The translations under genes and the position numbers were made by a program. From the NCBI GenBank assembly GCA_012656075.1, contig JAAKBF010000358.1, positions 62,001 through 126,000 on the forward strand: a DNA stretch of 64,000 bases. The letters run 5' to 3'. Positions 62,046 to 64,000 of this stretch are shown here, piece by piece. How positions within the stretch are numbered: position 1 is the stretch's first letter; every line of letters begins with the position of its first letter. The notes beneath the pieces were generated by a model that saw only the letters and a list, made by a program, of their open reading frames with translations, ran no database searches and was not told where the DNA came from. Source of the DNA: Phytophthora hibernalis. Lineage: Eukaryota > Oomycota > Peronosporomycetes > Peronosporales > Peronosporaceae.

Positions 62046-63176
62046 ATGGCTAGATTTACACTGGATAACTGTTTGGAAGAAGTTAAAAGGGCGGGTTGTT
62101 ACAGGCAATGCGTGTTAGAAAGGTCAACTTCAACCGAAATGTTAATAGACACACAAAAGGATATTAGCTGTGTGGAACACCACGATAAGCCACGTGCACT
62201 GCGTAAGAGGCGACGAAGCCCAAGACTAAGTAGATATGAAGTAACAATAAACCCAATTTTAGGGGTCACAGTTAGCAGGACTCGTATCCCAATCCCGAAA
62301 TCACTAAAAGCGGCATTAGCAGGGCCATACCGGGAATCATGGCTCGGTGCATTAGAAGTTGAGTATCAGGCCCTCTTGGAAAATAAGACATGGAAAATGG
62401 TTGATCTACCCAAAGGACGCAAGGCATTAGGCTGTCACTGGGTTTTAGAATATCCTGCAGATGGATCTGTAGAACGATTTAAAGCTCGACTAGTGGTAAT
62501 GGGAAATACACAGCGATTTGGTGTTGACTACGGTGAGATATTCTCACCGGTAGCCCGATATGAGTCATTGAGATTAGTGCTCGCAATTCCGGCAATAGAG
62601 GATTTCCACATCCACCAAATGGATGTGTCAACTGCGTTTCTAAATGGGGAACTATTAGAGAAAATATATATGGTTCCACCCTTGGATTTAGTCATAATGA
62701 CAAAGTCTGTCAGCTAATAAAGAGCCTATATGGACTGAAACAGGCGCCACGAATTTGGTACAGGGTGCTGCACACCTTTTGGAGTCATTAGGTTTTCTCG
62801 ATGCAAAAAGGAATACTGTTTGTACAAGAAAAAGTGGGAGGTTGATGGAGCAACCGACGTCGTCTTAATATGTGTATATGTTGATGACTTAACCATTGAT
62901 GGCTCAAGGCTATCAGCTGTAAACGAAATTAAGGCAAAGTTGTCAGAACGCTTTAAAATGAAGGACTTTGGAGAGGTCCATTATCTATTGAAAATGGAGA
63001 TCAGAAGAGATAGAGCTCGTAAGCAACTCAGCCTATCGCAACATAAGTGTATTCTAGACTTGCTTGAAAAATTTGATATGATGGACTGCTCAGTAGTAGC
63101 TACTCCTCAAGCAGCAAGTATTACATTAGAAAAAGAGACAAATCTCAGCGCTGAAGCTATTGCAGCACAGCCGTAG
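62046..63176 (+). mobile_element. Ty1/copia retrotransposon fragment (reverse transcriptase)
   Basis: A + frame carries the copia RT start: ESWLGALEVEYQALLENKTW, WVLEYPADGSVERFKARLV, FSPVARYESLRLVLA, HQMDVSTAFLNGEL. It breaks at about 62700-62820 and resumes with LICVYVDDLTIDGS (YVDDL active site near 62876-62890) and MKDFGEVHYLLKMEI. gag, protease, integrase and RNase H are missing, and there are at least two frame breaks. A dead fragment. Confidence 0.9.
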
Positions 63177-63300
63177 AGAACTTTCGCAACGACGTTCGAG
63201 TTGAGTTTCAGACTTAATCTTAAAGTCTGCTGTCTGCCAGGATTGCACTGAAATGATTTGCGTTCGAGAACTTTCGCAACATCATTCAGTTTAGCTTGAG

Positions 63301-63657
63301 ATGATCAGTTTCGAAATGGATCGTAGCTACGAAGACTCTGCAAGCCCAACACCGAATGGCGACAACGAAGCTGATGTATCCCTAAGCTTGCCGCTTAGCC
63401 AGCAGGTTGCTGACGTGGACGTCTACGTAGACTTGCCCCTTGGCCAACATGACGTCGCTGAACCGCTGCGAAAGAACTTTACGGCTACCGACGACCTCCT
63501 TCTACTGCGCGCCGTAAACATGGGCAAACCTTGGGAAGCTGTCAAAGGTACTGCTAACGGCATCATGAAGTGTTTTGACAAGATCGCAGATATCTGTCGA
63601 GACGTCGATGGCTTTGTTCAAGACAAGCCCGGCACAGCACCATTTCAAACATTTTGA
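63301..63657 (+). CDS. Myb/SANT-like small protein, probably of a Harbinger element
   Basis: 118 residues: an acidic Ser-rich head, then LLLLRAVNMGKPWEAVKGTANGIMKCFDKIADIC, which has the helix and tryptophan spacing of a Myb/SANT-like DNA-binding helix bundle. PIF/Harbinger transposons typically carry such a protein beside the transposase. Its end overlaps, tail to tail, the end of the transposase on the other strand. Two copies of GAGAACTTTCGCAAC (about 63177 and 63265) lie just upstream. Confidence 0.5.
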   Translation: MISFEMDRSYEDSASPTPNGDNEADVSLSLPLSQQVADVDVYVDLPLGQHDVAEPLRKNFTATDDLLLLRAVNMGKPWEAVKGTANGIMKCFDKIADICRDVDGFVQDKPGTAPFQTF

Positions 63658-64000
63658 TCTTTGTTAAGGTAGCAGCTTAAAGGTGTTGGCATCACATTGA
63701 AGTACATCGAAATTTGGTTGCCCGCTGATTGAAGACATGTGTGCAGGTTAGTTAAAAGCACGGCGACGATAAAAATCTTACCAACTGCGGTCTGCCTGAC
63801 ACGTAGTTTTTGTCCCAGTTTAGGAACGACCATAATGTCTTAACCCGGCCGAACCCCCACTCGACACCTTCACGGACACTGCTCATACGCGAGTTGAATA
63901 CTGTCATTGCACAATTCGACCCAGGATTATCAAATGGATAGCAGACGTATTGAGAGCAACCATACGCCGGGTCTCCGTTAATGACTTTTCCATCAAAACA
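63645..64000 (-). mobile_element. Harbinger/DDE_4-type transposase, C-terminal part, cut by window edge
   Basis: Reading leftward from 64000: GDPAYGCSQYVCYPF (catalytic Asp), then FNSRMSSVREGVEWGFGRVK (catalytic Glu), TLWSFLNWDK, then after a one-base shift at an A5 run near 63820, QTAVGKIFIVAVLLTNLHTC and a short tail. This order is that of DDE_Tnp_4 (PIF/Harbinger) transposases. The N-terminal half lies beyond the window. Confidence 0.8.

Noticed and set aside
1..64000. RXLR or CRN effectors, tRNA or rRNA genes, CRISPR arrays
   Set aside because: None found by eye on either strand; CRISPR is not expected in a eukaryote.

Overview
The window looks like oomycete nuclear DNA, most probably Phytophthora or a close relative. 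Evidence: short GT..AG introns (about 49-92 nt) in otherwise compact genes; a full-size ABCA transporter; a fused glutaminase-carbamoyl-phosphate synthase without DHOase or ATCase; unusual domain fusions (PH-MAPK, ankyrin-double kinase, DUF924-TilS); an oomycete-type initiator (CTCATTCTCCAATTTT) before the acyl-CoA oxidase; and degenerate copia and Harbinger-type elements. Species cannot be fixed from sequence alone.

Layout. 1-8043 (-): a very large RNA-silencing gene carrying a RIG-I/Dicer-type helicase, an RNA-dependent RNA polymerase and a nucleotidyltransferase in one reading path, running off the left edge. 8238-9713 (-): an eight-exon FHIT-type HIT hydrolase with an extra N-terminal domain. 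9935-12098 (+): MIC60/mitofilin. 12366-16846 (-): carbamoyl-phosphate synthase II. 18632-25466 (-): giant secreted protein with about 13 FN3-like repeats. 25708-27443 (+): AGC kinase. 27756-30006: gene graveyard (DIS3-like and COG4 remnants). 30506-32205 (+): organophosphate/phosphate antiporter. 32459-35805 (-): ankyrin-pseudokinase-kinase. 36-38.9 kb: gene-poor, with Ulp1-like protease remnants. 39004-44920 (+): ABCA transporter. 45344-47038 (+): GT71-like mannosyltransferase. 47751-49766 (+): PH-MAPK. 50001-54154 (+): cytidine-deaminase/SAM/EF-hand/Tudor-like chimera. 54263-54971 (-): RPB5. 55107-57112 (-): DUF924-TilS. 57245-59225 (-): acyl-CoA oxidase. 59.3-64 kb: transposon-rich, with a phosphate-transporter pseudogene, a copia fragment and the end of a Harbinger-like element.

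Two gene-dense blocks (0-27 kb, 39-59 kb) with spacers often near 100-250 bp alternate with decayed, transposon-bearing blocks, the usual oomycete pattern. Most genes are unrelated housekeeping or signalling genes rather than one pathway. The candidate new system is the single-gene silencing machine at the left edge, which combines activities that in fission yeast sit on three proteins (Hrr1 helicase, Rdp1 polymerase, Cid12 nucleotidyltransferase).

Caution: many conserved genes contain isolated one-base frame changes, mostly in homopolymer runs, including essential genes. I read these mainly as sequence errors, so gene spans below bridge them and each is flagged.
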